64,000 bases of DNA from Symbiodinium natans (Eukaryota > Sar > Dinophyceae > Suessiales > Symbiodiniaceae). Positions 11,769 to 22,020 of this stretch are shown in pieces. Both the position numbers and the translations under genes were made by a program. Each line of letters opens with the position of its first letter. Position 1 is the first letter of the stretch. Under the pieces are notes generated by a model that saw nothing but the letters and a program-made list of their open reading frames with translations, made no database searches and was not told where the DNA came from. The stretch is from assembly GCA_905221605.1 (NCBI GenBank), contig CAJNDS010001646.1, positions 35,001 through 99,000 of the forward strand. The letters run 5' to 3'.

Positions 11769-12228
11769 GACATTCCTGCTTCCACCGCGAAAAGGCACCT
11801 AGCTAGTGCTTCTGCGAGCTGCACGAATTATGTACATGGCACCTCGATGGATGAGCCAAGTGGAAGCAACGCCCTGTTTTTACATCGTTTTGAAGATGTG
11901 CCCTCAGCTGCTTCCCGATTGTGGTCTGCATAAGATATGGTGCAGTCTGGCTTTGGGATCTATGAAACGCACGTAAGGCCGTCACTTTGTGCACGGTGCG
12001 TTTGCAGGCTCAAATATTGGTACCTCGCATCTGGTCGCAAGAGCGACCAGTAAGAATCAGCTTTTGAATCTCGTGGGGGCGAGAAACCTATGGCCTTCGG
12101 GCAGCTAGTGATGAATGCCCTTGCCGCTGAGGCTGGGAACCCTAAACCCTGAACCCTGAACCCTAAACCCTGCTTCTGCTGCCAGCTTGAACTATGGGGG
12201 AGAGAGGAAGCACTGCTTCCCGTTAGAC

Positions 12229-12306
12229 ATTACTTGGAGGTTCCTGGGTAGTTATAAGTGCGGTTACAAGTAGGGTAACTATACTTAAAACCTTACATAG
12301 GGCACG
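12229..12306 (+). mobile_element. MITE-like element, family D, partial
   Basis: ACTTGGAGGTTCCTGGGTAGTTATAAGT is followed by GGTAACTATACTT. It matches the left halves of 20842, 39841 and 45090. No right terminus is seen. Confidence 0.5.
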
Positions 12307-12513
12307 TATAGGCATGTGTTTTAGAAGGGGGCTTATGTAAAAACTTAACATGAAAATAAACGACATACATTCTCAAAAAGAAACATGCTCATGTTGTCAT
12401 GTTGTATTATCGTTCCGTTTTTACACGTGCCTCACGAGTCGGTATCTGAAGCCACCGTAGCAACTGCACAGTCGCTGGTGGAGTGAAACGACCTCATGTC
12501 AAACACAGCTATG

Positions 12514-13008
12514 TCACTGTGTCAACTCATTCAGGGATTTCGAAAATTTGTCCCAATTGACAATGATGGTGGTGAGGCCGCCGAAGAGCAAGGAAAGTGC
12601 AGCCAGAGCCCTTAACCCAGCCCAGGCCAAAGTGAGTTCTCTCCACTCGGTCCTGTGTGCTGTCAGGAATTCTGCATACTTCTGTGCGTCTCGGGAAAGA
12701 AACTCCTGCCACCGCTTTTCGTTCTCCAACTTGAAGTCATGGTACCGCTTTTCGTTCTCCTTTACGTTCTTTTCGTTCTCCTTTACGTTCTCCAGCTTGA
12801 AATCATGCCATTGAGCAAGCATTTCCTTGTGCCCAGCATGGATCTTCTCGATCTTCTTGTCAAGGTCATCGATCTTCTTTTCGATCTTCTGCGCACTGAG
12901 ATGCCAAAATGCTTTCGATCCGCGTTGCCATGGGCGCTTCAGATGCAGCATATTCTTCAACATGGTTCTTATCTGCAAACAACTTGAATGACAAGACGGC
13001 AGTGGCAT
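12514..13008 (-). CDS. Small coiled-coil protein with C-terminal membrane segment
   Basis: A 164-residue open frame starts at a true ATG (13008) and ends in a stop. Residues about 38-110 are highly charged and predicted coiled coil (KKIDDLDKKIEKIH) with an internal repeat in which HDFKLEN occurs twice. Residues about 135-150 (AALSLLFGGLTTIIV) form a hydrophobic segment, followed by a short polar tail. An AG at about residue 12 (TTTGCAG) could instead be a splice acceptor, in which case the first residues are intronic. I do not recognise the family. It lies between the PPR gene and a cluster of MITE-like elements. Confidence 0.5.
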   Translation of the reverse strand: MPLPSCHSSCLQIRTMLKNMLHLKRPWQRGSKAFWHLSAQKIEKKIDDLDKKIEKIHAGHKEMLAQWHDFKLENVKENEKNVKENEKRYHDFKLENEKRWQEFLSRDAQKYAEFLTAHRTEWRELTLAWAGLRALAALSLLFGGLTTIIVNWDKFSKSLNELTQ

Positions 13009-13194
13009 GAATCATCAACAAATGCACATCTTGTGCTCCAAGCAAATCTGCGAAGTGTATTCAACACACATGCATACACATGTAGCAAATTAGGCCCCTG
13101 CTTCCGTGTCTTGCTCAGGCTCAGAGGCTCAGACCCTCCCAAACGAACCCTGAACAGGCTGTCCCTGCACCTCGGCAAGGAAGACCCGGTAGCC

Positions 13195-13246
13195 CAGCAC
13201 CAGGGAACCCTACTTATAACTATTCTTGAACCTCCAAGTAGCCCGA
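13195..13246 (-). mobile_element. MITE-like element, family D, half copy
   Basis: CCCTACTTATAACTATTCTTGAACCTCCAAGTAG is the right half of family D. Confidence 0.45.
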
Positions 13247-13376
13247 AACCCAAAACCCTAAACCCAAAACCCTATTGCCAAACCTCCTTGCGTTTTCCAG
13301 CCCTCTGCCTCAGGAACCTGAGACTCGAAAGATCTGGTTGCTGCGGACGCTTGAGCCGAGGTAAGGCTACATTTAC

Positions 13377-13463
13377 CAGGATGGGCTATTATACCCTATA
13401 ATCCCTTAAAAGGCCCTTTGCAGGGTTCATTATGAGGATGTTAAAGCCGAATAGCTCATCCTG
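13377..13463. mobile_element. MITE-like element, family H, inverted relative to 5040
   Basis: CCAGGATGGGCTATTATACCCTATAATCCC at the left and AGCTCATCCTG at the right. It aligns with the reverse complement of the 5040-5129 element across nearly its whole length. Confidence 0.7.
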
Positions 13464-13700
13464 TTAAGTAGTTCGTGACGATCCCCGTTGTTCACCTGAA
13501 ACATGCCTTGCCGTCGTTGACATTCTCACAAAACGACAATAACAGTAGCAACAATAATAAAGATTCCTTCATAGAACTCCGGCCCATTATTCACCAGCCA
13601 GGTGTTTATGATGTCTGTAACGAGGGGAATGACATGCCACCGCATCTCTGCACAATTTTCCCACGTTTTGCAAAGCTGCCGGTAGTCTGCTTCAGCATCT

Positions 13701-13800
13701 GGGGGTTTACGATATTAGGGGGCACCTTTTTGGGGTGCTTCTTATAAAGGGATCCTACTATTCGGGGATCCATTTAACGGGTCCCCTATTCTTGTAAACT
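13701..13800. mobile_element. MITE-like element, family E (GGGGGTTTACGA)
   Basis: The left end GGGGGTTTACGATATT, core GGGATCCTACTATTCGGGG and right end CTTGTAAAC are shared with 50284, 60709 and 63884. It directly abuts a family A element. Confidence 0.6.
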
Positions 13801-13803
13801 TCG

Positions 13804-13897
13804 ATATAATATAGCGGTCGGAATAATTACCAACAGTATTCCCTTATGGTCCCTTTCGAAAGAATACGAGAGTAACCCCCAAAAACCTGTTGTCGTA
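13804..13897 (-). mobile_element. MITE-like element, family A, minus orientation
   Basis: GGTCGGAATAATTACCAACA, TATTCCCTTATGGTCCCTTT and CCCCCAAAAACCTGTT match the reverse complement of the family A consensus. The terminal repeats are degraded. Confidence 0.55.
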
Positions 13898-14037
13898 AAC
13901 CCTCATCTGCAAAGGAAGGTTGCTTGGACATAAGCGCTCAGGTGGAACCACTACGAGCACGGCAGCTCATGGCAACTCCGCGCAGTTCGCGCTCGGACAC
14001 TTCAAAGAATTCTTCGGAGAGGTTCATGGCTAGTTAG

Positions 14038-14114
14038 AAGAACCCAAAACCTACCTTTTGTAGGTTCAGGGGCTTTATAATAATAACCTACAAACAAGTA
14101 GGTTTTGGGTTCTT
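14038..14114. mobile_element. 77-bp palindromic element with perfect 17-bp arms
   Basis: AAGAACCCAAAACCTAC at 14038-14054 is the exact reverse complement of 14098-14114, and inner bases also pair (TTGTAGGTT with AACCTACAA). It is a foldback element with no second copy noticed in the window. Confidence 0.65.
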
Positions 14115-14579
14115 AAGGTAGTGATGAGGAGGGTTAGGAGTACCCTAAGACAGGTTATATAAGTTCTCCAAACAGTGTGCCAACACTGGGGTTCTTGCGT
14201 CCAGAGCAACAGGGGATTAGATAGAGTTGCACGCGATATGCCTGCGAAACGCCAACGAAACGTGGGCGTTATTCCTCGAGCGGCAGTCGCCTAGAGGCGC
14301 CATGCACATCCACGTCGCGATCCTCGCAACCGCCGTCGGTTTTGGACGTCTGGGTCCGCGACATGCTGAACTGTCGTCGCTTTTGCCGTCGCCATCCTCG
14401 TGACTGTCGTGGCTTTTTGACGTCTCGGTTCCCGATGTTCGAAGCTGTCCTCGCGTCCTAAACCCTAAACCCTAAACCCTAAACCCTAAACCCGAAACCC
14501 TAAACCCTAAACCCTAAACCCTGGCTTTTGGTGTTTCTGGAGGACATCCGGAGCTCTGGTGGCTCGAAAGCCGACTTTT

Positions 14580-14697
14580 TTTGTAGTACAAAAAAACAAT
14601 CATCCCATATTACCCTTATAAGGGTTAGGGTTTAGGGTTTAGGGTTTGGGGTTTGGGGTTTGGGGTTTGGGGTTCTTGAGCAATTGGTAGCAGTACC
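14580..14697. mobile_element. MITE-like element, family K, with internal TTTAGGG units
   Basis: ATCCCATATTACCCTTATAAGGG and a right end TTCTTGAGCAATTGGTAG resemble 7458-7566. Telomere-type units occupy part of the body. Confidence 0.4.
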
Positions 14698-14921
14698 TCA
14701 GCCCTTTACAGGGAGAGCCCCGAGGCTTTTTTGTTGGGTCTTCGAGCAAAATTTAGGTTCTAAGGCCAGGGTTTAGGGTTTAGGGTTTAGGGTTTAGGGA
14801 TGCTTCATGGAGACTTACAACTTGGGGCATGGAGGTTTCTGGGCTTAGGAATATCGGCCAGGGATTCGGAGGTCAAAAGGCCCAGTCAAGAGCCTTTTGT
14901 TCCGCATTCTTGGGGCCTTGG

Positions 14922-15054
14922 CTGGGATGTCCCTAACAGTCCTGAATAGGGATTCGCGCAACGACGTATAGAATCCCTATAAGGACTGTTAGGTTAGTAT
15001 GAGGGAGTCCTTCATATAGGGAAGGACTGTTAGCTTCAGGGCGAACATCCCAAC
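14922..15054. mobile_element. MITE-like element, family L (GGGATGTCCC)
   Basis: GGGATGTCCCTAACAGTCC at the left end pairs with GGACTGTTAG...AACATCCC at the right. An extra internal GGACTGTTAG suggests a nested or duplicated end. Related copies lie at 18389 and 19204, with a half copy near 6732. Confidence 0.6.
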
Positions 15055-15751
15055 AAGGCCGGGTCTCGATGGACCTTCCAACTGCCTTTTGAGTGCTGGT
15101 CGGGCTTTCCGGGGCGCGTGTTTGGGGGTTTGCTGTTTCGGGGGGGAGCTTTCTGCGGCGCCGGCTTGCGTTTCGTTGGCAAAAAGAGGCGGCTTACGTG
15201 AATTGAACACGCGAGCGCTTGTTGGCTTGGGTAAGCCACGTGTAGGCTCATGGAGACTGCAGTTTTGAAGCAAAAACCCTAAACCCTAAACCCGCTATAC
15301 ACCTTCGATGCCTAGAGGGCTTCGAAATTCGAATGCTGCACATATCTGAGGCACGCTCGTTTGTTCGAATCTTTCTTGCCTTAGACCCTTATGAACCCTA
15401 AACCGTTTTCCTACACCCGAAACCCGAATGCTTGAAGCCTGAACCTTAACTGCTTTGCGCCATCAGAACCCCGGAGGCCAACCATAGCAACAACGCCTGG
15501 GCCTATACTTGATCCCTGTTCTGCTAGGAAGAAAAAAAGGATCCTTTTCGTTCATATATAAGAAAGCCCATAACCCAAAAAGTAAAAAGGATCCCTAACA
15601 CTGGTCGAGTATACTTGAGGGATGTTTTGGGGTCTGTGCCCGAGCTGCGGAACTTCGAAGATGTTCAGACGCTAGAAGCCTGCAGTTGCATGATGTTGCA
15701 CGCATTTGAGGGCTCAGGACTCGTCTGAGGTCTGAGCATTGAATTTGTTTG

Positions 15752-15855
15752 CTTAGTTGCTGAGTTCATAAGCCCCCCAAAAAGTGAACACTTGCAGTTC
15801 CATAGGGGATTATAGTATCCCAAAAAGTGTAAGGTGTACTCACTCAGCTACTAAG
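15752..15855. mobile_element. MITE-like element, family G (CTTAGTTGCTGAGT)
   Basis: Terminal inverted repeats are CTTAGTTGCTGAGT and ACTCAGCTACTAAG. The body has AAAAAGTGAACACTT and AAAAAGTGTAAGGTGT. It is closely related to 50082-50183 over its full 102-104 bp. Confidence 0.75.
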
Positions 15856-16076
15856 ATTGGGTTTCGCGACTTCGCTGGCTTGGGGGTTGCTTTGGCTTCT
15901 GCACGGTAACCCCCATGTCTACGTTGTTTGAGAACCTTATTTCTTGGAGCGCCCTTTTACACTACACCCTACACCCCGCCACCATAAACCCTTAACCCTA
16001 GCACCTGAATGTAAACAGGGGTTTGGGGTTTACAGGGTTTCAGGCTGAGGGTTTGAGATGTAGGAGGGCTCTTCTG

Positions 16077-16271
16077 CTAAATTGTGCTTTCGGCATTGTC
16101 TTCTGCAAGTCTTATCATCTTTTGTTCTGTTTGCACTCTCTCGTAGGGTTCAGGGATACGTGCCAGGCCATCAAGAGAAGATGAGAGAACAAACCATGTC
16201 TTGAACTGCTTTGCAACAACGACGAAGACGCCAACCTCCCTGGTCGGAACCGACTTCGCGCAGTGGGGCAA
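16077..16271 (-). CDS. Probable terminal exon, unrecognised gene
   Basis: The minus strand carries a protein-like frame including REVGVFVVVAKQFKTWFVLS and, near the C-terminus, QKMIRLAEDNAESTI before a stop. The mixture of hydrophobic and charged residues is unlike the repeat-derived frames around it. The 5' junction and family are unknown. Confidence 0.4.
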   Translation of the reverse strand: MPHCAKSVPTREVGVFVVVAKQFKTWFVLSSSLDGLARIPEPYERVQTEQKMIRLAEDNAESTI

Positions 16272-17177
16272 TTTAGGATTCGGCTTGAGGGTCCTAAACC
16301 CTAACCCTAAAACCTAGACCCTACTCCCTGAACCCTCAAGACCATTGAGTCCTTAAGCATAGGCTAGGCGTTTATGAGGCAATTGCAGGCCGCGTGAAAA
16401 TGCTGGCAGGTGCATGACCTCCTTGGGCACCGCATGCCGCTAGACCAAGCTCGGATGGTTTGTGATGGGCTGCGGGTTTGGGGTTTAGGGTTTCAAAGAT
16501 CAAACTGTTTAGGGGTTTTGCCACCTGCCTAGCAGGCTCGCAACCGCACTGGTTAGAGTTTAGGGTTTCTGGACACGCATCTGGCTTGATCACAGGCCAA
16601 AACACAGCTCTTAGGTTGTGGTGGTGGCAGTCGTACCGTCTACTCAGGTGTTGCAGGGCAAGTATCCGCAATCAGGAAGGTTGTCCCGTGTTGTGACCTC
16701 TACGTGCGCTTCGTGTTTGTGCCGCTGTAGCATCATTTGCGCCGACTCACCTTATCCAGCAAGCCACACGGCTTGACCTCCCGTTCCTGAGTGAGAAGGC
16801 GGTGCCACCACGTCAATACCAAACACACACGGTGGTGTGAGGGCGCATTAAAGTCCGAGACCCGATTGGCTTCCGCTTGTAGGTTTGTGTTTACATGGAC
16901 TTGAACCCGGCAGGGTTTCTGAGAAAGGACAGCATATGGGTCTCGGTCGAGGCGGGGGGAACATTGCATGAACTTGTCATGCTGTCTCATTTACTAGACC
17001 TGGGCTCGGCATTGCTCTGCAATGCACAGCCTGAAAGGACATTGCTCTGCAATGCAAGTCTAAATGATCCCCGATCAAGCTTGACTTTGTCAAAGTGTCG
17101 GCCAGGCCTCGCGGCCTCTAGGCAAACAGCACTAATTACATTGGAAAGTGAAAAACACCTCGCCTGCAAGCGCTTCC

Positions 17178-17209
17178 ATCCTGGTAGCTTCCGAGTCAGC
17201 TACCAGGAT
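17178..17209. other. Perfect 12-bp hairpin with 8-nt loop
   Basis: ATCCTGGTAGCT (17178-17189) is followed by an 8-nt loop and its exact reverse complement AGCTACCAGGAT (17198-17209). No T run follows and its role is unknown. Confidence 0.8.
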
Positions 17210-17229
17210 CTTGAATACGCCGCCTGCGA

Positions 17230-18380
17230 GTAGCTACTTTCGGTTACTTCGTAAACGTGAGCTCGGAATGAGCCACATGCTCTTTTGGGAAAGCAAGCGC
17301 CTCTTGTCACGCCCATAGCCTGGGGTCGGCCCGCAGCCGCCTATCTGTGCCCAGCTGGGAACTTGGGTCAACTCTTCCAGTACTCCGTATGCAGTTTGGC
17401 AGGGCGTGACCTGAGAAGCCCACAGGCACACCTCAGACCTTTTGGACACAAGGCACTTTCAGGCTTGTACTTGGTCGACTAGAGTTTCCTTCGAGCGCAT
17501 CATGCGGATGACGTTCATGTATGGTATCCCACATGCCCGAAACTGCCGCAAATGAAGGGCCTGTTTTCCTGAGCAGGGTTTGCCTGAATTAGGCACAAAT
17601 ACATTGGCAGGTTTCACAGCAGGCCCCGGTCGGCTGTCCCAAGTCTCTTGAGTCTCTTTCGCCAACAACCAATCAGGCAGTGCCTTGCGTCAACACCTCT
17701 CAAGTGTGTCAGCAGCAGACAGCTGTCCGCTGCCAGGCAACTGTCTGCCGGTCGGTTCGAAATTGAAGCCGAAGGGCGCAGCCTCAGCAAGGCTTGCTTG
17801 GAGCTTCGTGGGCGGGGTTATAGGCAGGGTAGCGATAGCTCAAACCGGGTACATGACAACTCAAAACATCACTACCCATGAACCTCCAAATGCGGAGCAG
17901 ACGGCATACACATCCCATCCTGCCCGAAGCATTGATGTCCCACATGTCTACACTTCGAAGCCTTACAGCAGCGTGCTTGCGTAACATCATTCCATGCAGG
18001 GTGTGCACTCAAAAACCCTCTCTGTACCGCAACACATCGACTGTAAGCCTTGACACGGGAAGCGGGAACACATTCTGTATCCGCCTCAGCCACACCCACA
18101 CCCAACACCCAGCAACCTAAACCCTAAACCCGGCCTGTGGTGTGCGCGATGCATGTTCTGCAGTCACGCCTGCAGCAGAAGCACCGCAAACATTGGCCGC
18201 TGCGCCATCAAGTCAACCATTTCAGCTCCAGCAGCACTACGGGCACAGCATTCTCAGTTCAAGGAAAGCAACGCAGCGATTTTTCAGCCGGTCTTGAACT
18301 AAGTCGAAGGAAGAGCGCGCATACCGGAGAACAAAAAAAGCTACTTTGCGTCCGGCCCCCGGCACGCTGAGCCCTTATTG
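17230..18380. other. No supported gene
   Basis: Several short open frames exist on both strands but none has a recognisable domain or consistent splice sites. CCCTAAA units occur near 18117-18130. Confidence 0.3.
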
Positions 18381-18388
18381 GAATTCAT

Positions 18389-18485
18389 CGGGATGTTCCC
18401 CATTATACTAGCAGTCCTTAATAAGGATTGTTGTACCCCCTATAGTCCCTATTAAGGAGCTGTTGGTATAAGGGGGAACATCCCA
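18389..18485. mobile_element. MITE-like element, family L
   Basis: A long inverted repeat: GGGATGTTCCCC...TATACTAGCAGTCCTTAATA pairs with TATTAAGGAGCTGTTGGTATA...GGGGAACATCCC. The two halves form an almost continuous hairpin. Confidence 0.75.
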
Positions 18486-19203
18486 AGGAATAGAAAACCT
18501 TTCTCCGACAGCACAGAACTTGCTGCTTCCGTGTTGCTGCTTGGATGCTCTCAATGCTTGTTTCTTCCAACTGCAGCTAGTAGGTCTGCCGTCCAGAATC
18601 TTCACGTCACTGCCTATGTATATGGAATGCTTCCAGTTCACATCGAACAAGCATAATACTCATTTGGTGCTGATGTCGTCACGGGGTGGTGCTGGTTTAC
18701 GGAATTCTGGCCATCAAATATTCCATCGAACCGGAATAGGCTTCCAAAGACGAGTATCGAGGTTTGCCGCAGGCTCGTGTTCGGTTTGAAGGAACTCTTA
18801 AGGCTGACTGGCGCACAAGCCCCAACTTTTGGATTGATAGACGGAACCCTACACTCTAAACCCTCCACTGTGGGTTGATAGACTGCGCCAAGCACAGGGC
18901 TCTGAAGACTTATGCCAAGCCACAGTTGAACTGGTAGCGGGGTTGTCATGCGTGGGGTCCAGCCCAGCAACTTGACAGGACCTGACGATGTTCATGTTTC
19001 GCGGATGTGCAACCCGCACGCCCTTCTCAAAACCTGAGCCCCACCCTAAACCCTAAATCCTAAAACGGAGCTCGAGGCTGGAGAGTTCATACCGGGGTCT
19101 AGAGGGAACCGATGTGGGCCCACGAACCCTTAGCAAAAAAAACAAAACTCCTGAAATACGATCCCCTTCAAATAAACCACGCGGCCCTAGAAACATGCAA
19201 AGA

Positions 19204-19335
19204 TTGGGATGTCCCCCACTCTACTACCAGTCCTTCGTAGGGATTCTAGAAACCCCTATTCTAATTCCCTACTAACCCTAAACCCTAAACCCTAAAACCT
19301 GTTAGGGACTGTTAGTACAAGGGGGAACATCCCAA
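19204..19335. mobile_element. MITE-like element, family L, containing CCCTAAA units
   Basis: TTGGGATGTCCCCC...CTACTACCAGTCCTTCGTAG on the left and GGGACTGTTAGTACAAGGGGGAACATCCCAA on the right. Three CCCTAAA units lie inside the element. Confidence 0.7.
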
Positions 19336-19380
19336 CATACAAGGCTCGAAGACAGATGCTTAGGCATGTTCGCGCCTCTG

Positions 19381-19586
19381 AACTCCGGCTTAGGGTTTAG
19401 GGTTTAGGGTTTAGGGTTTAGGGTCTAGGGTCTAGGGTTTAGGGGATTGCCCTCCGGGTTTAAGGCTTCGGGATGGTCCGGGTGTGCAATCGTTCGCTCG
19501 ATCCTTTGCTGGGGGCTGCCTCATTGGGGTTTAGGGTTTAGGGTTTAGAGTTTAGGGTTCAGGGTTTGGGGTCTAGGGTCTAGGGT
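19381..19586 (+). repeat. TTTAGGG-type arrays
   Basis: Two runs of TTTAGGG and variants (TCTAGGG, TTCAGGG) at 19389-19443 and 19528-19586 are separated by about 80 bp of unrelated sequence. Confidence 0.85.
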
Positions 19587-20111
19587 TTAGGCTTTAACGC
19601 TCACTTCCGTGCCATGTAACTGAAGTGCTGTTGCGATCTTGATGCTGCTAAAGCCCACAGAGTCAACAACTTCAAGGCACTTAAGCTGCACAATCCTCAC
19701 GCCTCCAGGTCTCAAAAACGGAAAACAAAAACACAGCTTAACCAAAGCACGAAACTTAAACTTTCTTACCTCTGACGCGTCTGATGCGTGAGTTAGCAAT
19801 TACCTGCCGCCACAGCCAAGCTTGGCACGGGGTGCGGAGGAAGTGCGTACCAAGACGCCTGGAGGGGATGCTTGGTAGGTATAAGAGGGGTTGTGAGTAG
19901 GGCAATTATGCTTATACCTGGTCATAAACTTATTTGGGGGGGGGGGGGGGTAATTACTTATAACCCTACTGATAGATAGCCATCGGCAAACCATGCCACA
20001 AATGCTGGCGCCGTCTACATGTTGCCGTGAAGGCTGTGAAGACTGAGGAAAGGCTGGGGAATCAAGAGCTTTGGTTGCAAGAGTCCGTATAGCTGAGGTT
20101 GCGGTCGACAT
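19587..20111 (-). CDS. Possible small spliced gene, unrecognised
   Basis: A true ATG at 20111 starts MSTATSAIRTLATKALDSPA, which has the look of an organelle-targeting N-terminus. A family D MITE-like element (about 19868-19980) interrupts the frame, and coding-like sequence resumes at about 19803-19851. The last part reads VRIVQLKCLEVVDSVGFSSI and KIATALQLHGTEVSVKA before TAA at 19587. Exon junctions are proposed only loosely. If correct, the intron consists mostly of the MITE-like element. Confidence 0.35.
19868..19980. mobile_element. MITE-like element, family D, with poly-G
   Basis: GGTATAAGAGGGGTTGTGAGTAGGGCAATTATGCTTATACC and the complementary-type right end TAATTACTTATAACCCTAC, split by a G run near 19937-19950. 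Confidence 0.45.
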
Positions 20112-20696
20112 ACGACCAGGGAGAACTAAACGCTAAACCCTCAACCCTAAACCCAAAAACTACCTGAGCTTGACCGACGGCATTGGGGCGGGGATGTGTC
20201 TGACACACGTTTCAGCCTCGGGGCTCAGTCTCTGCTGAGTTTATTTGAGTCTCTGCTGGGGTGAGGAGAGTATACAAAAAAAGTCATGTGCAGTTATCTA
20301 GGATGGCCCTTAAAACCCTCTGAAAAAGATTCCTGAACGTGATCCTCTAAAATCCCCCCCCCCCCAAAAAGGGGAAACATGCAAACATGTCCCAAAGACC
20401 TACCGAGCTATCTCTGTGCTGTGGCCTAGGCTGGATCACAACTCTCTTTGCAAAGGTAACGGCCTGCACGTGCGTGCATGATGATCGGCATGTCGGGCCT
20501 GCCAGGCTACATGTTTTGCAACCCTAACCCTAAACCCTAAACCCTGAACCCTGAACCCTGAACCCTAAACCCTAAACCCCAAACCCTAAACCCTAAGGCC
20601 CGTCGCAACGAAAAAGCAGAAGAACACGTCCTGGTCGACTGTCCCCACGTGCTTCGCCCTCGCTCCTTCAGCTCTCACACCTTCGGTGCCTCTGCA

Positions 20697-20815
20697 ATCC
20701 CCTCCCCCTAATATTCAACCCCCCCCCCCCGACCCCCTAATATAAAATACCCTCCAGTCTAGCTATATTGTAGCAAAATGGGGTTGTTAATATTAGGGGG
20801 TAGGGGGGGTTTAGG
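20697..20815. mobile_element. Inverted-repeat element, CCCCCTAATATT type
   Basis: CCCCTCCCCCTAATATT on the left pairs with TTAATATTAGGGGGTAGGGG on the right; a C run sits inside the left arm. Confidence 0.55.
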
Positions 20816-20841
20816 GGAGCGGGTGTGCCCGCGGCAACCAC

Positions 20842-20965
20842 TTGGATCATGGGTAGCTATAAATGGGGTGATAAGTAAGGTAACTCTACGCATAGATGGA
20901 TGCAACCTTATCTAGGGCTACTTCGAACACTACTTATAACTACCCGTGAGCCTTCAAGTAGCCCT
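20842..20965. mobile_element. MITE-like element, family D, full copy
   Basis: The left end CACTTGGATCATGGGTAGCTATAAATGGGGTGATAAGTAAGGTAACT pairs with the right end ACTACTTATAACTACCCGTGAGCCTTCAAGTAG. This is the clearest family D copy. Confidence 0.7.
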
Positions 20966-21061
20966 AAACCCTAGCCCTAAACCCTAAACCTTAAACCCTT
21001 AAACCCTAAAACCCTAAAACCCTAAAACTCTAAAACCCCTAAACCCTAAACCCGTGGCGCT

Positions 21062-21125
21062 TGCCTTGCCTGGAGGGTGAGTCGACAATCCTGCGAAGTG
21101 CTGCAAGCGTGGCATCGTCCTGAAC
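21062..21125 (-). CDS. Coding-like exon, unrecognised gene
   Basis: After GGTTCAG|GAC, the minus strand reads DDATLAALRRIVDSPSRQGK. CCCTAAA units abut its plus-strand left edge, as at ATP synthase exons. The gene is unknown; it may belong with the exon at 21946-22020. Confidence 0.4.
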
Positions 21126-21132
21126 CACTCCC

Positions 21133-21293
21133 CAGAGAGCCCAATACCCCTTAAAGAAGGAGGATACCTTAAACAAGTGAGATACCTTAAATCAGGAAGA
21201 TACCTTAAATAAGGAAGATACCTTAAATCATATTAAGGATCCTTAATATGATTGAAGGTTATATTCCTTACTTAAGAGGTATTGGGCTCTTTG
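21133..21293. mobile_element. MITE-like element, family B (CAGAGAGCCCAATACC)
   Basis: Terminal inverted repeats CAGAGAGCCCAATACCCCTTAA and CTTAAGAGGTATTGGGCTCTTTG. The body has four GATACCTTAAA repeats and a central ATTAAGGATCCTTAAT palindrome. Related copies are at 37170 and 60501. Confidence 0.75.
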
Positions 21294-21411
21294 GGTCAAG
21301 CCCGCCGGTGTGAAGAACTGGTTTTGCTCCAAAGGGGCACGCTTCTACTGAGAACCATGGGAGTCAATTTGAGGCGACCCTAAACCCCAAACCCGAAACC
21401 CTAAAGGCCCT

Positions 21412-21602
21412 AAAATTCCTAAACCCTAAAGGCCCTAAAGGCCCTAAAGGCCCTAAAGGCCCTAAAGGCCCTAAAGGCCCTAAAGGCCCTAAAGGCCCTA
21501 AAGGCCCTAAAGGCCCTAAACCCTAAACCCTACACCCTAAACCCTAAACCCTAAACCCTAAACCCTAAAGCCCAAACAATCTTAACCCTAAACCCTAAAC
21601 CC
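21412..21602 (-). repeat. CCCTAAAGG 9-mer array grading into CCCTAAA
   Basis: About a dozen 9-bp units CCCTAAAGG (AGGCCCTAA in another register, with internal GGCC palindrome) are followed by ordinary CCCTAAA units. This is one of several unit-length variants in the window. Confidence 0.9.
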
Positions 21603-21729
21603 TGCGGCTCTTAGGGGGGCATATTCTTCATTGGCCCCGGTCTTCTTCGCTCCTTGAAAAAAGTTCTGCTTGTGCAAGCGGGGACGCCATGAAGGCGATG
21701 GGTAGCCACCTGGGCTTACTATTGGGTAA

Positions 21730-21750
21730 GTGGCGGTCACAAGGAAGGGT

Positions 21751-21783
<33 letters not shown>

Positions 21784-21847
21784 ATTGAGGGTTGAGGGTT
21801 GAGGGTGTAGGGTGTAGGGTGTAGGGTGTAGGCTTTCGGCTTTCGGG
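21730..21847 (+). repeat. Variant array TTGAGGG and TGTAGGG
   Basis: Tandem 7-mers TTGAGGG (about ten) then TGTAGGG (four) sit next to the family D element. Confidence 0.85.
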
Positions 21848-21950
21848 TTTAGGGCTACTTGGAGATTCATGGGTATCTATACGTGGGGGTTATTCGCAAG
21901 GTAGCTAGAATTACAACTGGGTACCTTCTACCCATGAACCTTTAAGCCAG
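21848..21950. mobile_element. MITE-like element, family D
   Basis: CTACTTGGAGATTCATGGGTATCTATACGTGGGGGTTAT on the left; CTACCCATGAACCTTTAAG on the right. Confidence 0.55.
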
Positions 21951-22020
21951 CGTCTCCGGCAAGCGCCCGTGCACAGGCTTGTCCCAGTGCGCCTGGTCGA
22001 GCTCGTCGCTCTCGTGGCAA
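21946..22020 (-). CDS. Coding-like exon, unrecognised gene
   Basis: The minus strand reads HESDELDQAHWDKPVHGRLP then ETL, with strong protein character. The family is not recognised and the junctions are not fixed. Confidence 0.4.

Noticed and set aside
20590-20690. Plus-strand peptide RRNEKAEEHVLVDCPHVLRP resembling the C-terminal HCP motif of LINE reverse transcriptases
   Set aside because: Only about 30 residues, no RT domain nearby on that strand, and the opposite strand is also open.
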